NCBI GenBank assembly: GCA_011037195.1 | Contig: JAAEAF010002706.1 | Coordinates: forward strand, 1-64,000 | Direction of reading: 5' to 3' | DNA from: Triatoma infestans | Lineage: Eukaryota; Arthropoda; Insecta; Hemiptera; Reduviidae | Length of the DNA: 64,000 nt | Part shown: in pieces, positions 22,736 through 33,750 of the stretch | How the letters are laid out: every line of letters starts with the position of its first letter | Numbering within the stretch: the stretch's first letter is position 1 | Notes under the pieces: generated by a model | What the model was told of the DNA's origin: nothing | What the model saw: only the letters and a program-made list of their open reading frames with translations | The model's database searches: none | Made by a program: the position numbers and the translations under genes

Positions 22736-23517
22736 TGTGTGTTAAATAATTTACTGAAAATTGTATCATTAGTATTATTTTGCTTGATTCCTACGAAAAA
22801 TTGTTATGTGAGTATTTCATACCAGTTTTTGTTTTCATCAGCATCGCCCTCATGGGAAGTCGGCAGTGTAACAGTACTGACATCACCACTGCGCTATACT
22901 CTGCATTGCATTAAGCTGGCTGCGTAGTTTAAAATAAATAAAAACAAATTTGGAAAATTTATTATAGCCAACCTTTTTTTCTAATTTCCATATTTTAGAA
23001 CACTTTCAATGGTTGGACTGTTTCCAAACTTAAAATAAAACTAAGGCAGTTTGTTAAATGGAAATTCATTGGAAAATGGGAGTAGTGCACGCAATAAAAC
23101 GTAGTTTATTCATTTATTAAGGTGGCAGTAAGCCCTTTAAAGGCAAATGGGCGTTTAGTATGGAAAGTCGGTCAACTATAACTTGCATTTCAATAATGAT
23201 AGTTTGTTTATATTATAGGCGTCCGTCTAGTTGTGGCGATGGTCTAGTTGTGGCGCAACACTCCTACCAATATCTGTATATAAATCAATACGTGGTACTT
23301 GTTACTTTTCATTTATTTAACATCATCGCATTATTGATTAACTTGAACTTGTTTATAAAAATATTTGATATTTTACATTTTTCTGATATTTCTATTTTTA
23401 AATTGAATTTACTGTTTACCAAAACACGGCTACCACCTTAATATTATACAGGTTACAACATTATCATAACGAAATTTCTTTAAACTAATAATTTTTTCAA
23501 AAAGTTTAGTTCTCTAA

Positions 23518-23946
23518 ATGTTACCGGCAAAGTATGAAATTTAGGCAGTCTGTAGAGTGCCTAGGCATTTCATATAATACCATGCGTGATTTATACTCAG
23601 ATACCAGATTAATACCATGCGTGATTTATACTCAGATACCAGATTAATACCATGCGGGATTTATACTCAGATACCAGATTATATTTCTTATGATAAATTT
23701 TGTATGTTTGAAAAATATTCTTTTAAATATTCACTTGGGCAAATTCTATTGTAGTGTTTCAGTATAATAAATCATGGTATTCCACCAAATGGTATTTCAA
23801 TAGTACTGGTACTTTAACTAAAACAATTTAACTTTTAAATGAATGATGAATTTTACTTTAAATGATTAAAATATATTTTGAAATCGGTATGTAATAAAAT
23901 AAATGGGGGCTCGTCTGGGATGAATTTCATACTTTGCCGGTAACAT
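23518..23946. mobile_element. 429-bp TIR element of unknown family containing a tandem array
   Basis: The sequence ATGTTACCGGCAAAGTATG at the left end is repeated as its reverse complement at the right end (23922-23946). The match is about 24 bp and perfect. The interior has no open frame but holds three 35-bp tandem units. I cannot define a clear target duplication: the flanks are TCTCTAA on the left and ATATCAA on the right, and an AT dinucleotide is possible. It looks like a short non-autonomous DNA transposon; the superfamily is not recognised. Confidence 0.72.
23576..23682 (+). repeat. tandem repeat, 3 x 35 bp
   Basis: Three head-to-tail units beginning AATACCATGCGTGATTTATA and ending CTCAGATACCAGATT. 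Units one and two appear identical and unit three has GCGGG for GCGTG. The array sits inside the left half of the TIR element at 23518-23946. Confidence 0.95.
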
Positions 23947-24019
23947 ATATCAATAGGAGAATCTATTCTAAATAAATCGACGTGCTTTTAGGAAAGCAGA
24001 ACTTCCAACCCTTTTCCAG

Positions 24020-24345
24020 AAGCCCCTGAAAATGATTATTCTTGGAAAAAAGTTACAAATAAAAGTGTCACCAGATCTCTCTGTATGTATAGTTAGTATG
24101 GATCAAGTTCAATGAAACCTAGTTGGTGTCTTTATGGAAGAGCAATAGCTGAAAGCTGAATAAAAAAACTGTTCAGTTAAACCTACCACTATTATTTGTA
24201 AAATTTCTCTGAAAAAATGATTATTAGGTGGTTGCTGGAAGATTTGTCCTTTTATTAAGAAGAGTAAGAGAAAGTCGTGTGTGAATGTTTCATACCAGAT
24301 CAGGCGATATCAAAACGTATTTCCGGTGAAATCTCAATTTCGAAA
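24020..24345 (-). repeat. dispersed repeat DR, partial, minus strand
   Basis: TTACAAATAAAAGTGTCACC at 24052 is a reversed module. AGAGTAAGAGAAAGTCGTGT with GTGAATGTTTCATACCAG at 24260 is a plus-strand tail, and GTATTTCCGGTGAAATCTCA at 24311 a reversed head. Two copies therefore meet here. Confidence 0.55.
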
Positions 24346-25259
24346 ATATCTGAAACAATCGTAGTATTTCGGTTTTACCAGTGTGCGAGAGTGCAAAAGG
24401 TAATATACGTACGCAATCTTACCATTATAAAACATCCATGTTCTGTTATTGTGTAGAAAAAAATAATAAATAAATTCGGCCTTCCGGTGATGGTGTTTGA
24501 GTAAAACTTCCTGTGAAAGCAATTATGTTTCCTGCAGTTTTTAGTTTTTTTTTTAGATAATTTGTTCACACACATAAATTTTGCTAATAATTTATTCCTT
24601 TATTTATTTATTTTTTTCATTGGATCTCAAAATATATATTTCCGTTGAAAACTACAATTTTGAATTTTTATTTGAATGACCGCAATATTTTCTCTTAAAA
24701 CTATAATAGAAAGAAATATAATAATGCAGATCAATGTGTATAATAAATATAAGGTAGGTATTATATTGTCATCTTTATCGACCCTTTTGGGGTCGACGAA
24801 TCTTGTCAGGGTCTATAACCAGCCAAAGCCACCACAACACCTAATCAGAGACAATGAGAAGTTATTCTATTTCTTTGAAAGCATTCTTAGCAAAAGGTTT
24901 TGTCCAAGGGTTAAAATAGTCAATAGTTTGTGGTTGTTGAACTTTTCTAGACATAGCCTAACGGATTTCTATTTGGCCTTTCATTTGAAAAATGTAACTA
25001 CCTAAAAAAGATAATAATTTTTCATTAAAATATTGACACAAAGTGAAATTAGATATAAAAGACCATCTTAGCTTAACTACAAGATTGATCCGATCCCCTA
25101 GTTGATTTGTATGGTATTCAAAATCGATATAAACTTCCAATGAAATGAATATATATTAGTGTAGAATATGTTTGTTATTACGGAACAGAAGTATGAACTG
25201 CCTGCGATCTTTTTTTTTGTTTTGAGATGATTTGTTAGCATGCACTACCCCACTCAACG

Positions 25260-26110
25260 TCACATACAGCCATTCGCTAAAAATACATTTTTCGTAGAGA
25301 AGAAGCTACAATCCATGTACTTCTTGTGCTAATTAGCTTTTACGAAATTTAGCCAAGTGATACGATTTACATGTTACAAATAAAATTGATAAGCTGTTTG
25401 TGTATGTAGATAGTATACGAAGAAAATCGTTGGAGCCGTTTACGAAAACATTGCTAAAAACCGAAAAAACATTCAGTAAAATGGCACTTCCAGTTGATGG
25501 ATTATGAATCTTACCAGAAATCCTCGTATCTGATGCGGTGACAGTACTTATTGCGACTTTTCGTTTTTGAGATATTTTGTTAACACATGTAGACACACAC
25601 AAACACTATTCGCTAAAAACATTATTCGTGTACTCAGGGGACTTCAAAACATACATTTCCGATGTGAACTCAATTTCGTAAATTTGCCTTTATTTTAAAG
25701 GTATTTATGAGAAATTATAATTTTTAATTCCCCTCATAAATCATGGATAAAGCAAGTATTGCGTTCGTGTCAAATTTTCGCTACCTAGTTGTCACCGGAA
25801 ATTCACGTTTTGAGGTCCCCTGAGTCAGAAAAATGTGGTTTCTATAAATTTGTCCATGTGTGTGTGTGTGTGTGTCTGTGTGTCTGAGGACCAGCATAAC
25901 TCAAAAACGAAAAAATCGCAGAAGTTTTATTCTGGATATTTGTTAAGTTCTACAACGAGATTTGGCAATAATAAGGATTTGGTCAAAATTGGTGAGCCGG
26001 GCAGTACCGCTTCACTCTCTAGGCTCTAACGATTTTCTTTAAACTTGATAAACTACTTACTCATAAAACGAACTACAACTTTTTATATCTGAAACTATAA
26101 GTGATACTTT
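25260..26110. repeat. two DR copies arranged head to head
   Basis: 25260-25700 is on the minus strand: GAAGAAAATCGTTGGAGCCG, GGCACTTCCAGTTGATGG, TACTCAGGGGACTTCAAAA, ACATTTCCGATGTGAACTC. 25745-26110 is on the plus strand: AGCAAGTATTGCGTTCGTG, TTGTCACCGGAAATTCACG, a (GT)n tract at 25857, AACTCAAAAACG. Their heads face each other across about 45 bp. Confidence 0.65.
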
Positions 26111-26164
26111 ACAGAACATGTTCGAGTAACGTACAGACATCATATTTGTTTGAATAAGTTTTAC

Positions 26165-26912
26165 TTTCTCCCTACTCCTAGTAGGAGGTAGTATTGCGAT
26201 CGTGCTATATTTTCGAAAATGAATTGTTACCGGAAATACAGGTTTTGAATCTCCTGAATACGAAAATAATGTTTTGTGTGTTTGTGTGTTAACAGAATAT
26301 CTTATACATCAAAAGAACGCAGGAAGTTCAAACTTGATATTCCTTTTAAATACTACTTCCACATCGGAAGCGAAGATTTCGGCCAGATTCAATCAATCGG
26401 AAGTGCGACTTTAATGAATTTTTTTCCCAGTTTCTCTAGATTTTCTTAAAAACTGCATCAACTATTTTCTTTAAACTTCGTCTATTATATACACACATAA
26501 ATACCTATCACTTTTATTAGTAACATTTCCCCGAGAAAAGTTATTTCCTTGGGGTTCTGGAAAACAGTAGGATATCCGACTGTTTCCTACTGTTAAGCTT
26601 TCCTTTAAAATACCTCTTAGATACAACATATGATGTTACCACCTATATAATATTATTAATACACATTAGAAGTATTGATAGAATTCCAAAGTTAAAGAAA
26701 ATTGGTTTACCAGACGAGTGATTTTACAGAATACAAGCTTTGCTGGTTCCACATACGGTGGCTCAAATATAAAAGTAAAATCCCCACCACCAAGTTTATA
26801 GCCAGCTCAACTAAACATTATAACGTGGCGATTTTAAAGATAATTTCTTCGATTAAATTGTATTAATTAGAGTAAGTGAAAGTTGTGTGAGTGTTTCACA
26901 CCAGATTTTTGG
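26165..26912 (+). repeat. dispersed repeat DR, near full length
   Basis: Head ACTCCTAGTAGGAGGTAG with ATTGCGATCGTG at 26174, TTGTTACCGGAAATACAGG, AACAGAATATCTTATACATC, ATCGGAAGTGCGACTTTAAT, one further module, and the classic tail AAGTGAAAGTTGTGTGAGTG with TTTCACACCAGATTTTT ending near 26912. Confidence 0.75.
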
Positions 26913-26999
26913 ACATAAAATATTCCCATATAAAGCTTTATCAAGTTAACGTACCGTTATTGCCATAAATTACCAAAAGCTATATCAAAGTTTGATATT

Positions 27000-28019
27000 C
27001 CGCTCTAATAAAAGTATTATTACAATGACTTAAAATAGAATTGGTTTTTCAAGAAAATGAATTTTACAAACTATCGTGAAAATGTATTTTTTTATTAGTT
27101 CATGGATGCTTGTTAATAAGTTTTCTTGTTTGCATTCTAAAAATAATGCTAATAATAACAACGAATAAGTAATAAAAATATTTCATAAATAGGCCATTAT
27201 ATCCGTTCTATTTTCTACTTCGTTTGTTCTGGATTAGATACCTAGATAGAGATGGCGGTGTTGTTGTAGGTCATATTCTTCTAAAGGTCACTATGACGTC
27301 ATCGTTGTACTGAATCACGCAGCATTAACCTTTTTTTTTTGTGAGGTTATAACGTCATCCCACTAAATTTCATTAGTTTGTGCAATTGTTTGCAAGTTGT
27401 TCTGAGATAACTCAGTCAAGATGTTAATTACAAATGAAAATTAGAGAAGAAAATATAAAATCACTTTCCATTCTAAACATTATTAATTTGTCTATTTTAA
27501 GAAACAAATTAAAAATTAATTTTAAGTAGATTTTCAGGTTTTTCCATTTTAAAGTTAGTAAATTGCCTTGTTGAAAGCACTGGTGTAAGTACAATTGCTT
27601 AAGTATAGGGAAGTGAAAGACCTGAAAGCCCCTCACTAGGATTTAAAAAAAATGAATTTCTGTTTGTATGTTTCACTGTAGAGGGGATTTCTTTCACTAC
27701 AAGATTTATACAGATTGCGCCAAATCCTAGTCACTAACATATCGCACCAACTTACAAGTCAGCAGCGCCCTGAATGGCTTTCAGGCGATCGTAGCACGTA
27801 ATTTTCTGACCAAATGAATGAAGGCCGATTGAAGAATTTTTGGTTCATACAATTTCAAGAAGATTGGCATTCTGGTACAGTGTAATGTGTGTCCTGAATA
27901 ATAGGTAATGCCAAAAAGAAGCCTGTAGATTACACTCTAATGCGAAAACTTTCCGCTCAACTAAATTTTGTGCAGCATAGTAACAAAAAGAAGAGAATTT
28001 TCTTTCTCTTCACCATCTC
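27000..28019. other. no recognised gene; TGACGTCA site
   Basis: TGACGTCA at 27294-27301 with a near match AACGTCATCC at 27351. A stretch at 27600-27960 contains GCGCCAAATCCTAGTCAC and TCAGCAGCGCCCTGAATGGC, unassigned. Confidence 0.35.
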
Positions 28020-28400
28020 TCTGTGTGTGTGTGTGTAAAGAAAAATTGCAGGAATCTTAAATTTGGTATTCTGTTTAAATACTGCCACCGCCATTTGAAA
28101 AGAGTTTTCATGTAAAAAAATCCATGAACGGAGATGCTGCGACTTTACTAAAAGTTTTTATTAACGAGTATTCAGTTTTTAGCCATTTTCTGGAATTAAT
28201 AAAATTAGAACCAATGATAGAATTCCAAAATTAAAAAAACAATCGGCTAACCGAAGGGTGATTTTACAGAATAGGTTTTTTTTTCCTTAATTTTCACGAA
28301 AACGGCTACAATGATTTTCTTATTTTCTTTGAACTTGGAACGCTCTCTGTACAGATCAGTTTTATTTGAAACATTACCAGATTTTTTGTTTTGTTTTTTC
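28020..28400 (+). repeat. dispersed repeat DR, fragment
   Basis: A short (GT)n tract at 28021 is followed by AAAATTGCAGGAATCTTAAA, ATTCTGTTTAAATACTGCC, GATTTTACAGAATAGG and TTTTATTTGAAACATT. Confidence 0.55.
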
Positions 28401-28854
28401 TTTCATTAGTTATTCGTATTATTTTTTTTTATAATTAGTTCCTTATCTAAATGCCATAGTGTTATTGATAAGATATTATGGAGCGATCCATTATTTTTCA
28501 TAAATAACTGTTTAGTTTATAAGGATAAATTGTAAAGTTAACTCTAATGTTCTTGTAACAGTTTGATAAAATAAAGCAATTATTAGGTTTTTAACGTAAT
28601 TTAGTTTTGAAAAAATGTTATTCAAAAAGAGTGATAATACTTCATTTCATTATAAACGGTAAGTTTATATTAATAAACAGTAAACTAACAATTAACATTT
28701 GGGGGGGAGGGGCGCATTGACGATTTATGGCCATTAGCTCAAGCAGTTAACAATTCTATCTATTTTAAGCCAAGCTCAATTTGAATTGTGAAACTGTTCT
28801 ATAAATCTACGAGAAATCTGATGGGAAAAAAAATGTTACAGTTAATGCAGTAAT

Positions 28855-29630
28855 AAGTGACAAATAGTTCTTGAAACATGGAATTTTTAGTCGATAGTAA
28901 AACTTGGATATAAAACTCGAGGCGGTGATAGGGGGTGTCCATATTGGTTTTCAGCACATAGCACGTAGACCTTATAATGTGATTACCTTCTAGTCTAGCA
29001 ATCGTTTGCCCTAACATGAATACAGAAGTAGGATGCAGAGACAAGATCTGTCCAGACAGGTAGTGAACTCAATACATTGCAGTCCATTGAAGAGCCATAA
29101 CATTTTACCAATCCCAAAGAAAATTCAAAGAACCCCAAGAGATTAATTCTATAAAGATATACTTCCGGTCAACCGATTTTTTTTCAAATTTGTTTAATTA
29201 TTTTAGTATTAGGATAAATAGTAAAATAAAAAATTGAAGTGAAATGATAGTTTAGAGGAAAGCTAAACGTTCCCATCTCCCACAACCCCCAAAAATAAAT
29301 TTTCCAGAAAAATATTTAAATACACTAACTTGAAAGAAAATCGTAAAAAAACTGAAGTAGAAAAAAAAAATGAAGAAAGTCCGTACAGTTGAAGGATTTT
29401 GAAAGAATCCTTCGTGTCAGATGCGGTGTAGATACCTAAACAAAATACCAACTTGAGCTTCCTGCAGTTCTTCATTTTTAAAATATTTTATTGATATAGA
29501 CATTTCTTTAAAAACCTCAAAAGACACTTCATACTCAAAAGACCTCAAAACATGTATTTCCGGTGGAAAATCAATTTCGAATAAAGTTTACTTTCCCTTA
29601 TTCTAAGAGTAAGAGAAAGTAAACTGAGGA
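28855..29630 (-). repeat. dispersed repeat DR, minus strand
   Basis: Reversed module blocks (ATACTTCCGGTCAACCGA at 29159, AAGAAAATCGTAAAAAAACTG, TGTCAGATGCGGTGTAGATA) run into a reversed head (ACCTCAAAACATGTATTTCC, GGTGGAAAATCAATTTCG). It ends at the near-palindrome CTTATTCTAAGAGTAAGAG at 29600. Confidence 0.65.
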
Positions 29631-29639
29631 AATCTAACT

Positions 29640-30289
29640 GAAAAGTTGCATTTTTGGATATCTTACTTTCTAGAAATAATGGAACTTAATATAATAGAAT
29701 CTAGATTATTTGAACAATTTTTCAGAATTCTCTGGATTCTAAGTTTGCGGTATCCCGAGGCTTATCTTCAAACTCGCAAAAAAAACCTTCTTCTTCTTTC
29801 CTTGAGCCCCTTAGTGCCTCTAAGCATGCAGCAAAGCTTCAATACATTTTTTTTTTCAGGCTTCCTTTATCTTGTGATACCTGTTCATTGTTCCCTAAAT
29901 TGCTTCCTCTCCCTGGCCCTTTTATATACGTTCTCTTGTATGCCTTCCTCGGCTACCACTGGACCTCTGATCCAACGGTCTGGCTTCCAAGAATTGTTTA
30001 AAGTTGTTGTGTGCGTCTATTTTGCATAAATGTCCAAAACCATCCTAGCTGCTTTTTTTCTAACCTTCTTTATGCCTGGTACGCAGAGTTCCTGGTTATA
30101 TTCTGGATCTGTCTCTCCTGCTCTTTCTTATTATTTTCCAAAGATACTTCTTTTCTGCTGCTGTTACTTTTGTAAAATTTATCTAAAATTATCCACTTTC
30201 CGAACCAAATAGGTTTGGATCATCACTGATTTAGCCATTCTCATTTTAGTGTCTCCACTAATTTCTCTCTCAAGAAGGCTATTGCAAAA
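29640..30289. other. unassigned, pyrimidine-rich
   Basis: CCTTCTTCTTCTTTCC- and TCCTTTATC-rich. It contains open frames on the plus strand (29646-30029) rich in Leu/Phe/Ser that lack any family signature, and TTCTATCTGCTTT-like blocks. It may be an antisense relic of a coding sequence. Confidence 0.3.
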
Positions 30290-30681
30290 AAATATAAAAT
30301 ACTACTTTTTGGGGAAAAATCGTTAACCGAAAATGCAATTTCATAAGAATTGGTTATTCACTTTTGGCGATTTCTATAATTTTCCCTAAACTTAGCGCAC
30401 GCATGGAATACTTAAACTTAACACAGATTTAATAGTTATTTTGAAACATTTTTTCCCGGGAAATTTAAATTTAGGGGAGATTCTGGCGGTAACTGTGGGC
30501 GTTAAACTTCTCTCAGCAATGACACATTGGTGTACTGTACGATTCCATCACCTGGTAAGAGTTAAAGGAACTAAAATTTAGTAAAAATTCCAACTTTAAG
30601 AAAAGTTTGTTAAACGGAGCTGTGAAAATTTCATCAGGTAGTCATGTGAAAAACTTTTTAGCGAATGGTCTGTGTGCGCGC

Positions 30682-30741
<60 letters not shown>

Positions 30742-31395
30742 GTGAAACAAAATATATCAAAAACGAAAAGTCCGCAGGATCTCAAACTTGGTATCCCGTT
30801 GAGATACAACCACCGCATGTGGCAAAATCCATCAACCAAAAGTAGGACTGTTTTCTATCAGTTTTCGCGATTTTCCCTTAAGTGGCTCCACTGATTTCCT
30901 TTCAACTTCGTATATGCTAAGCACATTCATACATACCTATCACTTTTATTGGAAAGATTTTCCAGCGTATATTGATCTTTGGGGGACCAAGTAACGTTAA
31001 GCTTTCCTCTTAAGTGCCAATTAGGTTCAATTTAATATTTAATATACATTAGAATTATTAGTAGAATACCAAATTGGAAGAAAAGTGGTTGTTAACTAAT
31101 TTTTATAATGATTTCCTTTAAACTTGGAATTCTAATAGCACAGATATAAATCTATCACTTTTATTTTTACAGCATTTTTAGTATTTTTACAGCATAATTT
31201 TAAATTTTATTTGGATTGGTTCAAAGTTATTGGCGCACTCTTCTGGACTGTACAATGTACTCATTTCGCTACCTTCCTGGTTTAATAGGCCATATTGATT
31301 CGTCCCTCCAGCTACCTCTATATTTTATATTAGTTGACAAATGAGTAAAAAAAAAATTATCAGTTGATATATAATATATTAACGGGAAAGTGTTG
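30290..31395 (+). repeat. dispersed repeat DR, two overlapping fragments
   Basis: 30290-30600 carries module sequence (ATCGTTAACCGAAAATGC). 30650 restarts with TTTTTAGCGAATGG and a GT tract of about 65 bp, then AAAACGAAAAGTCCGCAGG, TCAAACTTGGTATCCCGTTG and modules to about 31180. The GGCGCACTCTTCTGGAC block is at 31230. Confidence 0.65.
30675..30740 (+). repeat. (GT)n microsatellite
   Basis: Begins GTGCGCGCGTGCGTG and continues as nearly pure GT for about 55 bp, at the same position in the dispersed repeat. Confidence 0.97.
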
Positions 31396-31399
31396 CAAT

Positions 31400-32257
31400 A
31401 ATGAGATGTTATAACTGAAAACTTCATTTCTATGTTAACAAAAAATATTGCTATTATATATTGTATAATTTTGGAAGATAATATTTGAGAGGAAATCGTT
31501 TTAGAATATCTGTTTAGCGTGCCATTAATAGACCACCAATTAGATAGTCAAGGTTATAATAGGCGTTTATCATTTCTAAATAATTTTGATAACATTCTGC
31601 TCTTTAGATGTCTGTGAAGTTCTGATATTATTTATATAATTCTATTTAATAAAGTAAACAAAAACATAATAGATATTACCACCAATCTCATATCAGTTTA
31701 TAAATAGAAATCACGTCTCCAATTTATGCATGAACGGAAATATAATTTCTTAAAGAACGTGTTAATCATCAGATTTTTATGTATTCATAAATATCTTTTA
31801 AATAAACCATGAACGTGGCAAATCAATTATTTCCTATTTAAAGAGTGAAATCTTTTAAAAATAGGAAACAATATCTTTCCATATTATACACGTTAAAAAA
31901 ATAATTAAAAAAATTCGAACTTGATATTCCGTTTGGTTATTAGGCACGCAGGTTTAGGATAAAAATCATTCAACTTGAAATACCAATTAAGTGAACATTT
32001 TTTTCACTTTCCATATGGCTGTAAAAAGGATGTTAGGAATTTCAACTTTTGGAAACTGAATTTTCATCTACCGTATTTCGGTCAAAATTAGATAAATCGA
32101 AAGTGTTAATTTTGCTGAATTGATTTTTTTCTTCCCCATGATTTTCTAGTCAACGCTTCCATTAATTTTCGTTACTATTCGTATGCATACTAAATATATA
32201 ATGAGGTGTATAAAAAAAAATATGACCCTTTCTTAATAAAAGAATCAATTACTTTTT
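31400..32257. other. no clear feature; weak DR traces near 31930-32200
   Basis: GAACTTGATATTCCGTTTGG at 31917 and TCGGTCAAAATTAGATAAAT at 32079 are worn repeat blocks. The rest is AT-rich. Confidence 0.4.
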
Positions 32258-32364
32258 ATGAATTTTGTATTGCCGTTCAAAATAACCTATTGTTGTGGTG
32301 GTTGGTTCCGCAGAGCTGGAAAACATCAGAGACATTTTCCGTGTAGCCTGCTTCATTTTGTGGT

Positions 32365-32402
32365 CATCGACCGGTTTCGGGCGTTCACCCATCTTCAGGA
32401 TG
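32365..32402 (-). ncRNA. hammerhead-ribozyme-like motif, best-preserved copy (family X left arm)
   Basis: On the minus strand: CATC, CTGAAGA, T, hairpin GGGT-GAAC-GCCC, GAAA, CCGGTC, GATG. CATC and GATG are complementary and would form a 4-bp stem I at exactly the right places: before CTGANGA and after the cleavage-site C. ACCGGT is self-complementary, so stem III would be very short in a monomer and better formed in a dimer, as described for hammerheads of Penelope-like elements. The extra T after CTGAAGA is a departure from the canonical core. Confidence 0.55.
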
Positions 32403-32561
32403 CGTTTTTCAGACAGTGTGACAACACAGACTTGCATAGAGCAAATTCAGTTTACACACTTTGTAAACTGAATGACTGACTCTGAAACTGAAACACTCTG
32501 TAGAGTGTGTAAACTGAATTTGCTCTGTGCAAGTCTGTGTTGTCATACTGTATGAAAAACG

Positions 32562-32599
32562 CATCCTGAAGATGGGCGAACGCCCGAAACCGGTTGATG
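32562..32599 (+). ncRNA. hammerhead-like motif, family X right arm
   Basis: CATC, CTGAAGA, T, hairpin GGGC-GAAC-GCCC, GAAA, CCGGTT, GATG. Stem I (CATC/GATG) and stem II (4 bp, GAAC loop) are intact. The expected cleavage-site C is T. T is allowed there in some natural hammerheads, so activity cannot be ruled out. Confidence 0.5.
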
Positions 32600-33240
32600 A
32601 CCACAAAATGAAGCAGGCTACAACGGAAAATGTCTCTGATATAACCTATTGTCTGCGATTTTATCTGTCGTAGCTTGCAAATGCTACGTACATGCTACAT
32701 ATGTTCCTGGCCAGTTTCGGATTCTCGTCCATCGTAAGGCTATCAAATTCGTTTAAACTTTAGAGAGTTGACTTCAACTTTATGTTCTGTCACGCACTAC
32801 GCTTGTTGATTGTAGCTAAGGCTGGACTTTAAAATGGATTTATAAGAAATTCAATGCCATAAAATTCTTCAATTTTTTCTTTAGTCTGAGGGTAGGTCTG
32901 TGCCGCTAGCATTATCTTGCTGGAACATAACTTTTTAGCGATTGACCAAAGCTGGATAACGCTGGGCCTCATTTTTGAGTACAACCTAATTTGTTAGTAA
33001 AGGTCGCAGTTTAAGGAAAGTCCATCGGGAATGAATTAGTGATTAATTACACCTTTATAGTTACGCACAGCAGCGACTTTTTCTCAAATGCCTTCTTGCA
33101 CCAACCGGCTATCCAACCATTGACCACCTGCCTTAGGATTTCGCCAGTAAATCCAATTTCATCACCGGTATCTATTCTTTGTAGAAGCGCACGTAAGATG
33201 CTTTTTTTCAACAAAATATGTCACACTAAGAGAGTATAGT

Positions 33241-33750
33241 TTCGAACTACTTGATAAGTCTAAATATTTAGGATTTGTAGTCAGCTAAAGACAATGTTGT
33301 TCCGAAGAGATTTAAGAATAGTATTTAGGAATAATAGACTGAACCGTTAATTTAAAGGCAAAGTTTCTGCTACACAAACCCTATAGGGTCTAGTGTTCAC
33401 ATATGGATCTGAGATTTGGACAGTCTGTAAGAATGATGAGAGGATATTAATAAAATTGGAAAGAAGAGTCCTAAGTAGGATGTTCAGCCTAGTTAAGAAA
33501 GGCTTGAGTTGGAAAAGAAGAAGAATGAATTTGGAAAAAAGTTATGATTTGCAAGGCAAAAAAGATGATGGAAGAAAAGGAAGAAGGTAGACCGCAGGAG
33601 ATGAATGGATGTGTACGAGAAGATGCAAGAGGCGATGCTCGGTGCACGGAACTGGAAACTGTTGCAGTTGACTGAGGTGACTGACGATGGCGTATAAAGG
33701 AAGCCAAGGCCCAATAAATGGGCGGTAATGCCAAACGAAGAAGAAGTAGG
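33241..33750 (+). pseudogene. LINE reverse transcriptase, decayed C-terminal tail
   Basis: Three collinear blocks in different frames match the C-terminal end typical of non-LTR reverse transcriptases. At 33241-33288: FELLDKSKYLGFVVS then stop (KYLG block). At 33393-33540: TYGSEIWTVCKNDERIL, IKLERRVLSRMF (the TYGSE-W...E...LRR-F block). At 33608-33700: DVYEKMQEAMLGARNWKLL (the ARNWR-L region near the end). Frame changes and stops separate them, so it cannot be functional. It ends in a purine-rich ACGAAGAAGAAGTAG stretch at about 33750. The clade cannot be set from the tail alone. Confidence 0.85.

Larger units (their letters stand above)
32294..32640 (-). mobile_element. fold-back element, family X (Penelope-like, non-autonomous), 12-bp TSD
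   Basis: A 347-bp element flanked by perfect ATAACCTATTGT repeats (32282-32293 and 32641-32652). A 31-nt tail (32294-32324) lies at the left end and contains, on the minus strand, GGAACCAACCACCACA. The arms 32325 to about 32463 and about 32491 to 32640 are inverted and near-identical, starting ATCAGAGACATTTTCCGT at the outer edges. Each arm holds a hammerhead-like motif. The element has landed in the tail of an older family Y copy. Confidence 0.87.
32258..32830 (-). mobile_element. older family Y element, minus orientation, interrupted by the family X insertion
   Basis: The region from 32653 to about 32800 matches the family Y arm: TTTTATCTGTCGTAGC, then GGCCAGTTTCGGATTCTCGT, then CATCGTAAGG, then TTTAGAGAGTTGACTTCAAC. 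The segment 32258-32293 resembles the Y tail as seen near 45505-45545 (GTTAT followed by a TTGCGAAGAATATTCACA-like stretch, reverse complemented). The X element and its duplicated ATAACCTATTGT split that tail. The copy is degraded and lacks a recognisable second arm. Confidence 0.6.

Noticed and set aside
24777..24850. Sequence with CGACCCTTTTGGGGTCG and CCACCACAACA as another family X tail
   Set aside because: Only 11 bases match the tail, and the rest of the tail and a target duplication are missing.
29646..30029. 127-codon plus-strand frame, Leu/Phe/Ser-rich
   Set aside because: The hydrophobic content follows from pyrimidine-rich DNA. No signal peptide-plus-domain architecture or known motif.
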